Source: Clostridium caldaquaticum
GTDB taxonomy: Bacteria > Bacillota > Clostridia > Clostridiales > Clostridiaceae
Direction: 5' to 3'
DNA: 64,000 nt
Assembly (NCBI RefSeq): GCF_023806125.1
Contig: NZ_JAMSKT010000013.1
Span: 30,799-94,798 of the forward strand
Below the pieces are notes generated by a model. The model was not told the DNA's origin. It worked only from the letters and a program-made list of their open reading frames with translations, and ran no database searches. Both the position numbers and the translations under genes were made by a program. Below, in pieces: positions 27,795 through 35,963 of the stretch. Every line of letters starts with the position of its first letter. The first letter of the stretch is position 1.

Positions 27795-28574
27795 TTAGTA
27801 AGAAAATATCATATTATCAACTCTTAGAGCTACGGGCTTTGACCAAAGCCATGTATTTTTTGTACTGTCATCGAAATAAAATTCTGCCCCATTGGTTGGG
27901 TCTATACCTATTAAAGCATCTAAAGCAGCTTGTCTAGCTGTATCTGAGGCAGGTTTGTTTATCCAACCGTTTAATACAGGGGTGAACTGATAATAGCCAT
28001 TTACCCTTTGGTAAATTACATCTTTGATAGTATTTGGCCAAGCTGAACTTTGAACTCTATTTATAACTACTGCACCTACTGCCACTTGAGTTTTATAGGA
28101 TTGTCCTTGAGCTTCAGCATGAATTAGTCTTGCTAAAAGATCTAAATCAGCTTTAGTATAGGGTATAACACCTTTAGATGTCTGTGATGTTAAAGTAGCT
28201 GCATTAGTTGTAGTGTTTACACCAGGTATTAAAAGGGTTTGTCCAACATATATATAATCTTTCCAGTAATTATTTGCCTTTCTTAATGAATATAAAGAAA
28301 TTCCATATCTCTTTGCAATTAAATAAAGAGTATCTCCACTTTTTACTGTATATTTTATAGCAGGAACATTTAATACTTGTCCAGATTTAATTATATCTCC
28401 AGATAAATTATTATCTGCTTTAATTGAATTAACAGTAGTATTAAAGGTCTTGCTTATAGTAAAAAGTGAATCTCCTGAAACTACTGTATAGCTTGCTGCC
28501 TTTGCAGAATGAGCTGTAAACAGTGTTAATGAAAGGGTAAATAGTAATACCTTAAGTTTTTTTGAAGTAATCAT
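27795..28574 (-). CDS. secreted cell wall hydrolase: two LysM domains plus SleB domain
   Basis: The 259-residue protein has a signal peptide (about 1-27), LysM repeats at about 28-71 and 75-117 (YTVVSGDSLFTISKTF and YTVKSGDTLYLIAKRY), a short Thr/Asn linker and a SleB/CwlJ hydrolase domain from about 140 with catalytic Glu in LIHAEAQGQ. It binds peptidoglycan and cuts glycan strands, as spore-cortex lytic or vegetative remodelling enzymes do. GGAGG lies 7 bases before the ATG. A c-di-AMP riboswitch directly upstream is typical for cell wall hydrolases and links it to osmotic and wall control. Confidence 0.9.
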   Translation of the reverse strand: MITSKKLKVLLFTLSLTLFTAHSAKAASYTVVSGDSLFTISKTFNTTVNSIKADNNLSGDIIKSGQVLNVPAIKYTVKSGDTLYLIAKRYGISLYSLRKANNYWKDYIYVGQTLLIPGVNTTTNAATLTSQTSKGVIPYTKADLDLLARLIHAEAQGQSYKTQVAVGAVVINRVQSSAWPNTIKDVIYQRVNGYYQFTPVLNGWINKPASDTARQAALDALIGIDPTNGAEFYFDDSTKNTWLWSKPVALRVDNMIFSY

Positions 28575-28590
28575 ATTATTATCCTCCTTT

Positions 28591-28690
28591 TGCCTCCGAG
28601 GTTAGTTGACGGGTTTGGGTAAGAGGTACCCTACTCATTTAGAGATTCACCCCAGTAGATATCCCCCGTACTCCATATGGAGATTCGGCT
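28591..28690 (-). promoter_or_regulatory. c-di-AMP (ydaO-yuaA) riboswitch
   Basis: Read on the minus strand the leader shows the conserved blocks in order: GCCGAATCT, TACGGGGGA, GGGGTGAATC, AGTAGGGTACC, AACCCGTCAACTAACCTC. This matches the ydaO-yuaA aptamer. It ends about 10 bases before the ribosome binding site of the LysM-SleB gene and no terminator hairpin follows, so control is probably at translation or within the aptamer itself. c-di-AMP binding normally shuts off these genes. Confidence 0.9.
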
Positions 28691-28844
28691 TTTTTATGCT
28701 GTTATTTTAACAAAGGAAGTACTATATATCCATACAAAATATATGACATTTAAGGCATACAATGGTATAAGTTTGTTAATTTATGTATATCAATAAATTT
28801 ATTACAAATAATAATAAAGACAATTTTGATTAGGAGGATAAATT

Positions 28845-29075
28845 ATGGAAAATAAATCTAAGATTATTAAAGTTAAAAAGAATCCAGATGGGGATATAAC
28901 TGATGTAATGCTTGATAATGGTAATGTTTATTCTATAAACGAAGCTATTATGATGGCTAAAGACGATTTAATACAAGGTGTAAATGTTGGAAAATCAAGA
29001 AATGGAAGAGAATATTTAAGGAGCAATCCTAATGATAAAGAAGGCGATAATTTAGATAATATGCCTGAATTTTAG
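28845..29075 (+). CDS. DUF3892-family protein
   Basis: The 76-residue soluble protein fits DUF3892: KVKKNPDGDITDVMLDNG, SINEAIMMAKDDLIQGVNVGKSRNG in two parts, then a polar tail. Its function is unknown. TAGGAGG lies 7 bases before the ATG. It is a single-gene unit, diverging from the riboswitch-controlled hydrolase and closed by a shared terminator. Confidence 0.8.
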   Translation: MENKSKIIKVKKNPDGDITDVMLDNGNVYSINEAIMMAKDDLIQGVNVGKSRNGREYLRSNPNDKEGDNLDNMPEF

Positions 29076-29155
29076 GGGATGAGAGATAGCTTCAGTGAGC
29101 AAAAGTTGCTGGCATGAGCTTAACTCAAATACTGAAAGTATTATTAAAAACATAT

Positions 29156-29191
29156 AAAAGAAGCCTAATACATAAAACTTAGGCTTCTTTT
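29156..29191. terminator. bidirectional terminator between DUF3892 and ltaS-like genes
   Basis: A perfect 13-bp stem AAAAGAAGCCTAA (29156-29168) with TTAGGCTTCTTTT (29179-29191) and 10-base loop. Confidence 0.9.
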
Positions 29192-29194
29192 CAA

Positions 29195-31063
29195 CTATTT
29201 ATAATTTTTATAGTAGTTACTTTTTATTATCTTATCCGCTATTTCTAGTCCTTTTATAGCCTGTTGTTCTTCTTCATCACTAGACTTTTCACCTATATAT
29301 GACCCATTCGTTAGAACAGCAAAATTTTTCTTTGTATTTAAGAGATTTCTACCTATTGCAGTATATTCATAATCTGTCTTATCTATTCCAAATAAATATG
29401 CTAGGGTAGGAAGCAAATCCACCTGACCACCAATAGTAGTAATTTCTTCTCCTGTTAAATCTTTATTGTATATAATAAGAGGTACTCTCCAGTTATTTCC
29501 TTGCCACCAATCTTCTTGAGGTTTTATTTTAGCAACTTCATCTTCATGATACTTGTGTATCCCTGTATGATCACCATAAACTACTATTACAGAGTTATTA
29601 AGAATGCCGTCTTTTTCTAATCTATTAATCAGTAAACCGATATGCTTGTCTGTATAATGAACGCTTTGCAAATATCCACCCATTTTTGTTTTATCTAAAC
29701 TTTCATTTAAATTAAGTTCTCTGAACTTTTCAGGTAAATCAAAGGGGCCGTGGCTTGTTAATGTAACCATGAAGGTATAAAAAGGCTGCTTTTGTCTTTT
29801 TATAATAGGAAATACTTGACGCAAATATGAACCGTCGCTAAGACCAAGGCCAATAGTTTCATCAATTTCAAATCCAGAGGAATCTATAGTATTTTGAAAG
29901 CCTATAGATTTAAGTGCAGGCATCCAATTCCAATAGGAACCTTTTTCAGGATGAATAGCAGTAGTACTATATCCTAATTTCTCCAGAAGTTTTGGCAGTG
30001 AATTATAGGTGTTGTCAGGATATCTAAAAAAAGTACTCCCCCTTCTAACAGGATACACTGAAGTATTTGTAAGCAGGTCTGAGTCGGAGCTTGTACCATT
30101 ATTAACTTGTTCATAATAATTAGTAAAATATAGACTGTTTTTTAAAAGTTTGTTTAGATTTGGTGTAATTTCTTGTCCGTTAATTTTTTGACCTATAACA
30201 AATCTTTCAAGGGATTCAACTTGAATAATAATTAGATTTTTACCTTTTAACAAGCCTTTATATTTATTATCTGGAAGTTTTTCGTTTTTGGCTTTAAACC
30301 AAGCATTTATTTCTTTTATGTCCTGTTCTGTTAAATTATAAGCTTTATTATCTAACCAATAATTATAGCTGTCATAAATATGATAGCCTATAGGAGAAAG
30401 ATTAGCCATAGTTTGAGCAGGTTTCCAATAGGTTCTAAATAACATAGTTTTTTTGCCGTTATTTAGTATATCTATTCTGTAGTGAGAAAACCAAATGTAC
30501 CCTATGGATAATACTAGTATACTAAAAAAAAGAGAAGGAACTTTACCCTGATTTTTATATAAATGTTTTTGTTTTATGGCAAGAGGGATAAGTACAAATA
30601 TATCTAGAACAAAGAATATATCTATTACTCTCATCATTGCTATAATATCGCTAGAAAGATTGTCCAAGTTTGTAGTCTGATTTAAAACATGAATGGTCAT
30701 AAAGCTGGCAAAGCCTCTATAATACCATAAATCTGCTATAATAATCATACTAATTAGAGTGTTAATTACTATAAGATACCATAAGCGGCCTCTGTTTTTA
30801 AATAAAAAGGAAAAAGATAAAAATATATTTATAAAACATATGTATACTAATAGATGTGGGTCACCGTAGAAAGCCCAACCAAAATTTATCTTTGTAGCCT
30901 TTTCGCTGTTTATAAGCAGAGTAAAAATAATTGATTTTAAAAATAAACTTATTAGGGTAACATGAAGCATCCTATCTTTTGAAAGGTAATATAAATTTTG
31001 TTTAATACTGCTTTTAAAGTTACATTTTAATCGATAGTCTATAAGATTTCTTGTATTAAGCAA
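29195..31063 (-). CDS. LtaS-like lipoteichoic acid synthase / phosphoglycerol transferase
   Basis: The 622-residue protein has about five N-terminal membrane helices and an extracellular sulfatase-type domain. NNGTSSDSD holds the likely catalytic Thr; IHPEKGSYWNW, TLTSHGPF and VVYGDHTGIH hold metal and substrate contacts. Such enzymes polymerise or transfer glycerol phosphate from phosphatidylglycerol to teichoic acid. The start is TTG at 31063, with AAAGGAG 8 bases upstream. It stands alone, with its own promoter carrying an inverted repeat over the -10. Confidence 0.9.
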   Translation of the reverse strand: MLNTRNLIDYRLKCNFKSSIKQNLYYLSKDRMLHVTLISLFLKSIIFTLLINSEKATKINFGWAFYGDPHLLVYICFINIFLSFSFLFKNRGRLWYLIVINTLISMIIIADLWYYRGFASFMTIHVLNQTTNLDNLSSDIIAMMRVIDIFFVLDIFVLIPLAIKQKHLYKNQGKVPSLFFSILVLSIGYIWFSHYRIDILNNGKKTMLFRTYWKPAQTMANLSPIGYHIYDSYNYWLDNKAYNLTEQDIKEINAWFKAKNEKLPDNKYKGLLKGKNLIIIQVESLERFVIGQKINGQEITPNLNKLLKNSLYFTNYYEQVNNGTSSDSDLLTNTSVYPVRRGSTFFRYPDNTYNSLPKLLEKLGYSTTAIHPEKGSYWNWMPALKSIGFQNTIDSSGFEIDETIGLGLSDGSYLRQVFPIIKRQKQPFYTFMVTLTSHGPFDLPEKFRELNLNESLDKTKMGGYLQSVHYTDKHIGLLINRLEKDGILNNSVIVVYGDHTGIHKYHEDEVAKIKPQEDWWQGNNWRVPLIIYNKDLTGEEITTIGGQVDLLPTLAYLFGIDKTDYEYTAIGRNLLNTKKNFAVLTNGSYIGEKSSDEEEQQAIKGLEIADKIIKSNYYKNYK

Positions 31064-31079
31064 GATTTCAACTCCTTTT

Positions 31080-31110
31080 AAGGTATAATATATAATCTAA
31101 ATTATACCTT
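31080..31110. repeat. inverted repeat over the ltaS-like promoter
   Basis: AAGGTATAAT (31080-31089) and ATTATACCTT (31101-31110), a perfect 10-bp repeat with an 11-base centre. The right half contains the minus-strand -10 box. It may be an operator or an mRNA-leader hairpin. Confidence 0.6.
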
Positions 31111-31129
31111 ATACTGTTATATTCCACAA
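31101..31129 (-). promoter_or_regulatory. SigA-type promoter of the ltaS-like gene
   Basis: Read on the minus strand: TTGTGG (31129-31124), 17-base spacer, TATAAT (31106-31101), about 40 bases before the TTG start. Confidence 0.6.
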
Positions 31130-31167
31130 TACGAGGAATTTAGTATTTTTGTGTTAATCAATATATA

Positions 31168-31216
31168 AAAAATTTTACTAAAAGCAGATTTATCGAATAT
31201 TTTTAGTAAAATTTTT
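31168..31216. repeat. long hairpin between divergent promoters
   Basis: AAAAATTTTACTAAAA (31168-31183) and TTTTAGTAAAATTTTT (31201-31216) form a perfect 16-bp stem with a 17-base loop. It looks like a bidirectional terminator, yet it lies between two divergent promoters with no gene to terminate. Confidence 0.7.
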
Positions 31217-31236
31217 AAAAATATTCGTATTTTCTA

Positions 31237-31265
31237 TTTACAGTTGTTAAAAGCTGTGATAACAT
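31237..31265 (+). promoter_or_regulatory. promoter of the riboswitch-controlled NCS2 permease gene
   Basis: TTTACA (31237-31242), 17-base spacer, TAACAT (31260-31265). Transcription would start about 15 bases before the purine aptamer. Confidence 0.5.
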
Positions 31266-31285
31266 TGATATGTAAATTAAATATT

Positions 31286-31355
31286 AACTCATATAATCTT
31301 GATAATTTGGTTCGGGAGTTTCTACAAAGCAGCCATAACTGCTTAGCTATGAGTG
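31286..31355 (+). promoter_or_regulatory. purine riboswitch, guanine class
   Basis: The aptamer has the P1 arms ACTCAT (31287-31292) and ATGAGT (31349-31354), ATATAATCTTGATAATTTGG for J1/2 and P2, GGGAG then TTTCTAC for J2/3, and P3 AAGCAG/CTGCTT. The base before TATG in J3/1 is C (GCTATGAG), which selects guanine or hypoxanthine rather than adenine. It precedes an NCS2 permease, a usual target. A terminator follows, so ligand binding should stop transcription. Confidence 0.93.
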
Positions 31356-31426
31356 AAGGGTTTGCCAATGATTTTTTTAAGTAATTTGATAAGCACAAAA
31401 ATAATGTGTCCTTTGAAAATTAGGTA

Positions 31427-31478
31427 AACGCATGAATTCACTTTAATAATTGTATAATTCATGCGTTGTTTGTTTTGC
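31427..31478 (+). terminator. riboswitch-controlled terminator
   Basis: AACGCATGAATT (31427-31438) pairs with AATTCATGCGTT (31456-31467), followed by GTTTGTTTT. A second GCATGAATT copy at 31477-31485 could compete for the right arm, and AGTGAA of aptamer P1 (31352-31357) can pair with TTCACT (31437-31442). Both give possible antiterminator pairings. Confidence 0.8.
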
Positions 31479-31628
31479 ATGAATTTTAAGGACATCTATA
31501 GGGAAAAATAAATCTATTTAATAAAGGTTCTGTGCTTTTAAATTGAAAGGAGGATAGGAAGTTATTAAATATTAATGCTGTCATAATAATTTTTTTAAAA
31601 TAATTAATTTTAGGAGGAAGCTTAAATA

Positions 31629-33047
31629 ATGAACGATTTCTTTAAGTTAAAAGAAAATAATACTAATATAAAAACTGAAATTATTGCTGGTATTACAACT
31701 TTTATAACTATGGCGTACATAATTTTTGTAAATCCAAGTCTTTTAGGCCAAGCAGGAATGAATGTGAAAGGATTAATGTTTGGTGATGTTGCAAAGGCTG
31801 GAATAACGGTAGCAAATGATCCAATTTTAGGTGCTGTGTTTGTAGCAACAGTTTTATCTGCAATTATAGGTACACTTATTATGGGTCTTGTAGCAAATGT
31901 ACCTTTTGCTCAGGCAGCTGGTATGGGAATGAATGCGTTTTTTACTTTTTATGTAGTAGGAACTGCTGGTTATTCTTGGAGGGCAGCTCTTGCTGCAGTA
32001 TTTATTTGCGGTCTTATAAATATATTTATAACTGTTACAAAGATAAGAATTGCTATTGTTGATGCTATTCCTGAATCACTTAAAAATGCTATTGGAGGCG
32101 GTATTGGATTATTTATAGCTTTAATTGGCTTTAAAGAAGCTGGTATAGTTGTTGCTGATTCAGCTACATTAGTAAAATTTGGAGATGTAAGAAATCCTGG
32201 AACACTTCTTGCTTTATTTGGACTTGTTGTAACTGTAGCTCTTATGGTAAAGAATGTTAAAGGTTCAATACTTATTGGTATTATAGCTACTACTGTTGTG
32301 GGTGTAATTGCTCAAGCAGGCTTTGGAGCTAAACTAGGAATATTTATTCCTGAATCCTTTAAAGTATTTTCAATGCCTCCAAGTTTAAGTCCTACTTTCT
32401 TAAAGTTAGATTTTTCTGAATTATTTTCAGCTAAGACAGGTTTTTTGACAGCTGTAACAATTATTGTTTCTTTTAGCTTAGTTGATACCTTTGATACAAT
32501 AGGTACTTTTATAGGTACTGGAGCTAAAACAGGGATGTTTGATGAAAAGAATGATGTTCCTAAGAGAGGGATGTTTCCAAGAAAGATAGACAAAGCATTA
32601 TTTGCAGATGCTACAGCTACTTCAATAGGAGCACTGCTTGGAACAAGCAACGTAACTACCTATGTTGAAAGTGCTGCTGGTATAAGTGAAGGCGGAAGAA
32701 CAGGTCTAACTTCGGTTGTAACTGCAGTTTGTTTCTTCTTATCATTATTTATTGCTCCTATAGTTGGTATAGTACCAGCTCAAGCTACTGCCCCAGCACT
32801 TATAATAGTAGGAGTACTTATGATAAGCTCAATTATGAGAATTGATTTTGAAAATTTTGAAGAAGCTCTTCCAGCTTTCTTAACACTTGTTATGATGCCA
32901 TTTACCTATAGTATAGCAAACGGTATAGCAGCTGGCTTTATATTCTATACAATTGTTAAATTGGTAAAAGGAAAAGCTAAAGATGTTCATCCAATAATGT
33001 ATATATTTGCAGTATTATTTATATTTAAGTTTATATTTAATGTATAA
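31629..33047 (+). CDS. NCS2-family guanine/hypoxanthine permease
   Basis: The 472-residue membrane protein has about thirteen helices and belongs to the AzgA/PbuG branch: KTEIIAGITTFITMAYIIFVNPSLL in the first helix region, AAGMGMNAFF near 97, SLVDTFDTIGTFIGTGAK near 282 and GTSNVTTYVESAAGI near 338. It takes up purine bases with protons. TAGGAGG lies 8 bases before the ATG. The guanine-class riboswitch and terminator upstream support guanine or hypoxanthine as substrate. Confidence 0.93.
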   Translation: MNDFFKLKENNTNIKTEIIAGITTFITMAYIIFVNPSLLGQAGMNVKGLMFGDVAKAGITVANDPILGAVFVATVLSAIIGTLIMGLVANVPFAQAAGMGMNAFFTFYVVGTAGYSWRAALAAVFICGLINIFITVTKIRIAIVDAIPESLKNAIGGGIGLFIALIGFKEAGIVVADSATLVKFGDVRNPGTLLALFGLVVTVALMVKNVKGSILIGIIATTVVGVIAQAGFGAKLGIFIPESFKVFSMPPSLSPTFLKLDFSELFSAKTGFLTAVTIIVSFSLVDTFDTIGTFIGTGAKTGMFDEKNDVPKRGMFPRKIDKALFADATATSIGALLGTSNVTTYVESAAGISEGGRTGLTSVVTAVCFFLSLFIAPIVGIVPAQATAPALIIVGVLMISSIMRIDFENFEEALPAFLTLVMMPFTYSIANGIAAGFIFYTIVKLVKGKAKDVHPIMYIFAVLFIFKFIFNV

Positions 33048-33093
33048 GATAAAAAATTCGATTGGCACTAAAGTCAATCGAATTTTTTATCTT
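33046..33093. terminator. bidirectional terminator between NCS2 gene and queT
   Basis: A perfect 19-bp stem (33046-33064 with 33075-33093), inner part TTCGATTG/CAATCGAA, 10-base loop. It overlaps both stop codons or their edges. Confidence 0.9.
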
Positions 33094-33583
33094 ATCTTAA
33101 ATATTTTTTTAATTTATCGTTTTTATCGATAAAAAGCAATAAAGGCAACCCTAAAAGGTAGCAGGATATAAGCTCTCCAAGGCCAACAGATATAGTATTA
33201 GCTAAAAATGGAGTATTAGTTGAATAAGTTATTAAAAATCCAATCATAACAGCATTTACTATTACAGCAGGCATTGGAGCTATAAGTTTTTTATACTTAA
33301 TGCTGCTTTTACCTATATAGTAAGTTAATACTGCAGCAATTAAGGAGGCTAAAGAGCCAATTACCATATCTAGAGCTCCATAAGGACTAAGAATATTTGC
33401 AACTACACATCCGATAAATATTCCAAAGATTGAATAAGATGAAAAGTAGGGTAGAATAGTGAGAGCTTCAGACACTCTTAACTGATTAGGCAAAAAGCTC
33501 ATAAAGGGAATAGATAGCGTGAGAGCTGCATAAAGCGCACCTACCAGTGCACCAAAGACGATTTTTTTAGTAGAAATTATCAT
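33092..33583 (-). CDS. queT: queuosine precursor ECF transporter S component
   Basis: The 163-residue protein has about five membrane helices and matches the QueT family: FGALVGALYAALTLSIPFM at the start, QLRVSEALTILPYFS near 34 and SPYGALDMVIGSLASLIAA near 66. It binds a queuosine precursor and needs the shared ECF module encoded elsewhere. GGGAGG lies 7 bases before the ATG and forms part of a preQ1 aptamer, which firmly supports the substrate. Confidence 0.92.
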   Translation of the reverse strand: MIISTKKIVFGALVGALYAALTLSIPFMSFLPNQLRVSEALTILPYFSSYSIFGIFIGCVVANILSPYGALDMVIGSLASLIAAVLTYYIGKSSIKYKKLIAPMPAVIVNAVMIGFLITYSTNTPFLANTISVGLGELISCYLLGLPLLLFIDKNDKLKKYLR

Positions 33584-33589
33584 TTTTTA

Positions 33590-33634
33590 CCTCCCTAGTT
33601 TTGTTTATAGACAGGATGGATTTCGAACTGTCTT
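33590..33634 (-). promoter_or_regulatory. preQ1-I riboswitch overlapping the queT ribosome binding site
   Basis: Read on the minus strand: stem AGACAG/CTGTCT (33633-33628 and 33614-33609), loop TTCGAAATCCATC, then the A-rich tail ATAAACAAAACTAGGGAGG. The tail pairs back to the loop CC in this class as an H-type pseudoknot. The AGGGAGG at its end is the queT ribosome binding site, so preQ1 binding should block translation. Confidence 0.85.
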
Positions 33635-33811
33635 TATTAAAATATTTAATACTAATACATTTTAACAAGTATAAAAAGTGATGTCAAATTAATATTTAAC
33701 AAATAAAATATATACAGTAAATTTATATTACTAAAAAATTAAATATCACTTTTTTTATTATTGTATTATAATAATACATGTTAAATGTAATGTTAGCTTG
33801 AAGGAGAATAT

Positions 33812-35065
33812 ATGGAAAAAGGAATATTTGATGCAAAAATATATAATTTAGATAATGGAATAAACTTAATAAGTATAAAGAGAGATACTCAAATAGCGTC
33901 GCTTCATATTGGTTTTAAAGTTGGTTCTTTATATGAAAAGGCTAATGAAAGAGGAATTTCTCATTTTATAGAACATATGCTTTTTAAAGGAACTAAAACA
34001 AGAGATAATGAAAATATTAATGATGCTTTGGAAAAAAGGGGTGGAGAGTATAATGCCTATACGGATTATACTTGTACAGTATATAATATTACTGCTCTAT
34101 GTGAGGAACTAGAGTCATCTATAGAGATATTAGCAGATATGGTACAGAATTCTATCTTTCCTGAAAGTGAAATAGAAAAGGAAAGGGGAGTAATACTTGC
34201 AGAAATTAGAACAAGTAAGGATGATATAGAAGATTACAGCTTTAATAAAATCAATCAAGCAGCTTTTAGTAAAAGCCCTTTAAGATATGATACTTTAGGA
34301 GAAGAAAAGACTGTTAAAAAATTTACTAGAAAGCAGCTTATGGATTTTTATAGCAAATACTATATACCGAATAATTGTTTTATAACTATAGTGTCTCCTT
34401 ATGAGCATCATGAAATTATTAATTTAATAGAAGTGTATTTTAATAACTGGGAGAGGAAAGAATTAAATATAGAATCTGTAGTAGTTGAAAATAATATACC
34501 AGGTAAAACTATAACTTATAAAAAAGATATAGAGCAAAGTACTATAATATATGCTTTTACATTTCATGGACTTAATAAGAAGGAAGAGCTTGCTTTAAAG
34601 ATTTTAAACCATAAATTTGGTGAAAGTGCTAATTCTATACTGTTTAGAGAGCTTAGAGAAGAACGAGGCCTGGCTTATGATATATATTCACATATAGATA
34701 TGACGAACTTCGTTAAAATTCTTTATATTTATACTGCTGTTGAACCTCAGAATGTAGATGAAGCAATTTCTGTTATAGATGAATGTATTAAAAAGATAAT
34801 AAGTGAAGATATAAATTTTAATGAAGATACTGTCAATCTAATGAAGAAGGTTCTAAAAACTGCAGTGGCCGCTACCTTAGAGGATTCTACAGACTTAGGT
34901 AATTATTGCTTGCATCAAAAACTTGAGGAAGAAAGCATTTATGAGTTTTTAGAGGATATGAAAAATCTTCAGTATATCAAGAAAGAAGATATTTATAATG
35001 TAGCTAGAAAAGTATTTAAAAATGCCACAATTCATATTTTAACACCTAATGATAAGCAGCTGTAA
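33812..35065 (+). CDS. M16-family zinc metallopeptidase
   Basis: The 417-residue protein has the inverted zinc motif HFIEH (51-55) and the third ligand in the IEKERGVILAEI block near 125. The second half is the inactive M16 C-domain with FRELREERGLAYDIYS near 285. This is the single-chain processing-peptidase type found in most Firmicutes. Substrates are unknown. GAAGGAG lies before the ATG. It is 17 bases ahead of recX, probably on the same transcript. Confidence 0.9.
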   Translation: MEKGIFDAKIYNLDNGINLISIKRDTQIASLHIGFKVGSLYEKANERGISHFIEHMLFKGTKTRDNENINDALEKRGGEYNAYTDYTCTVYNITALCEELESSIEILADMVQNSIFPESEIEKERGVILAEIRTSKDDIEDYSFNKINQAAFSKSPLRYDTLGEEKTVKKFTRKQLMDFYSKYYIPNNCFITIVSPYEHHEIINLIEVYFNNWERKELNIESVVVENNIPGKTITYKKDIEQSTIIYAFTFHGLNKKEELALKILNHKFGESANSILFRELREERGLAYDIYSHIDMTNFVKILYIYTAVEPQNVDEAISVIDECIKKIISEDINFNEDTVNLMKKVLKTAVAATLEDSTDLGNYCLHQKLEEESIYEFLEDMKNLQYIKKEDIYNVARKVFKNATIHILTPNDKQL

Positions 35066-35082
35066 AAGGAGCAGGCTAATTT

Positions 35083-35931
35083 ATGGAAAGGATAATAACA
35101 AAAGTAGAAATTCAAAAGAGAAATAAAGATAGGGTAAATGTTTATATTGATGGTGACTTTAACTTTTCCTGCAGTGCTGAACTTGCTTATACATACAGTC
35201 TAAAGCCAGGAAAGATTGTAGAACTTGAAGTTTTAAAAAGAATTGTAAATGAAGACAGTTATTTAAAATGTAAAAACCAGGCTTTAAAAATTATAGAAAA
35301 AAACTATAAATCAGAAAAGGAAGTTTTTGATAAACTAAAGTTAAAAGGATATGATGAAAAAACAATTGCAAAAGTTATTGAATTTTTAATTAGTTATAAC
35401 TTTTTAAATGATGAATGTTATGCTGCGATGTATATAAATAATAAAATAAATAGTCAAGGTAGAAACAAAATAAAACAAGCTCTTTTAAGAAAAGGGATTG
35501 ATGAAGTTTTGATAAATGAAAAGTTAAAGAAATTAGATAATAATGTAGAATTGCAGTCTGCCTTCAGGTTAGGCGAGAGAAAATATAAAATACTGCAAAA
35601 AACAGAAAGGGATAAAAGAAAGATAGCTAAAAAACTTTGGGAATATTTCACAAGAAATGGATATAGCTTTGAGATTATTAATGAGGTTTTAAATAAGCTT
35701 ATAACTTTAGAACATGACGAGCAGGTAAAAGTAGAGAAAGAAACTAATTTTGAAGAACTTTATGAGTTAGCATGTAAGAGGTATAATATAGTTTCAAACT
35801 CAGAAAAAGATGAAAAAAAGCTATATAAAAAATTATCAGATTTTCTTCTTAGAAGGGGATATCCTTGGGAGGATATTAAAAAAGTTTTAACAATAATCTT
35901 AAAAAGTGATGATTTTATTGAAGAATATTAA
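35083..35931 (+). CDS. recX: RecA regulator RecX (long form)
   Basis: The 282-residue protein has the three-helix repeats of RecX: ALKIIEKNYKSEKEVFDKLKLKG near 67-89, then LISYNFLNDECYA near 107, GRNKIKQALLRKGI near 126 and two further copies near 170-205 and 240-275. RecX binds RecA filaments and limits or modulates recombination. It is longer than enterobacterial RecX (about 166) but typical of Bacillus and Clostridium. AAAGGAG lies 10 bases before the ATG. Its stop codon lies in a shared terminator. Confidence 0.9.
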   Translation: MERIITKVEIQKRNKDRVNVYIDGDFNFSCSAELAYTYSLKPGKIVELEVLKRIVNEDSYLKCKNQALKIIEKNYKSEKEVFDKLKLKGYDEKTIAKVIEFLISYNFLNDECYAAMYINNKINSQGRNKIKQALLRKGIDEVLINEKLKKLDNNVELQSAFRLGERKYKILQKTERDKRKIAKKLWEYFTRNGYSFEIINEVLNKLITLEHDEQVKVEKETNFEELYELACKRYNIVSNSEKDEKKLYKKLSDFLLRRGYPWEDIKKVLTIILKSDDFIEEY

Positions 35932-35963
35932 AAAGATAGACTTATGTCTATCTTTTTAATATT
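35924..35963. terminator. bidirectional terminator between recX and pfp
   Basis: AATATTAAAAAGATAGAC (35924-35941) pairs perfectly with 35946-35963, loop TTAT; 18 bp. Confidence 0.92.
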
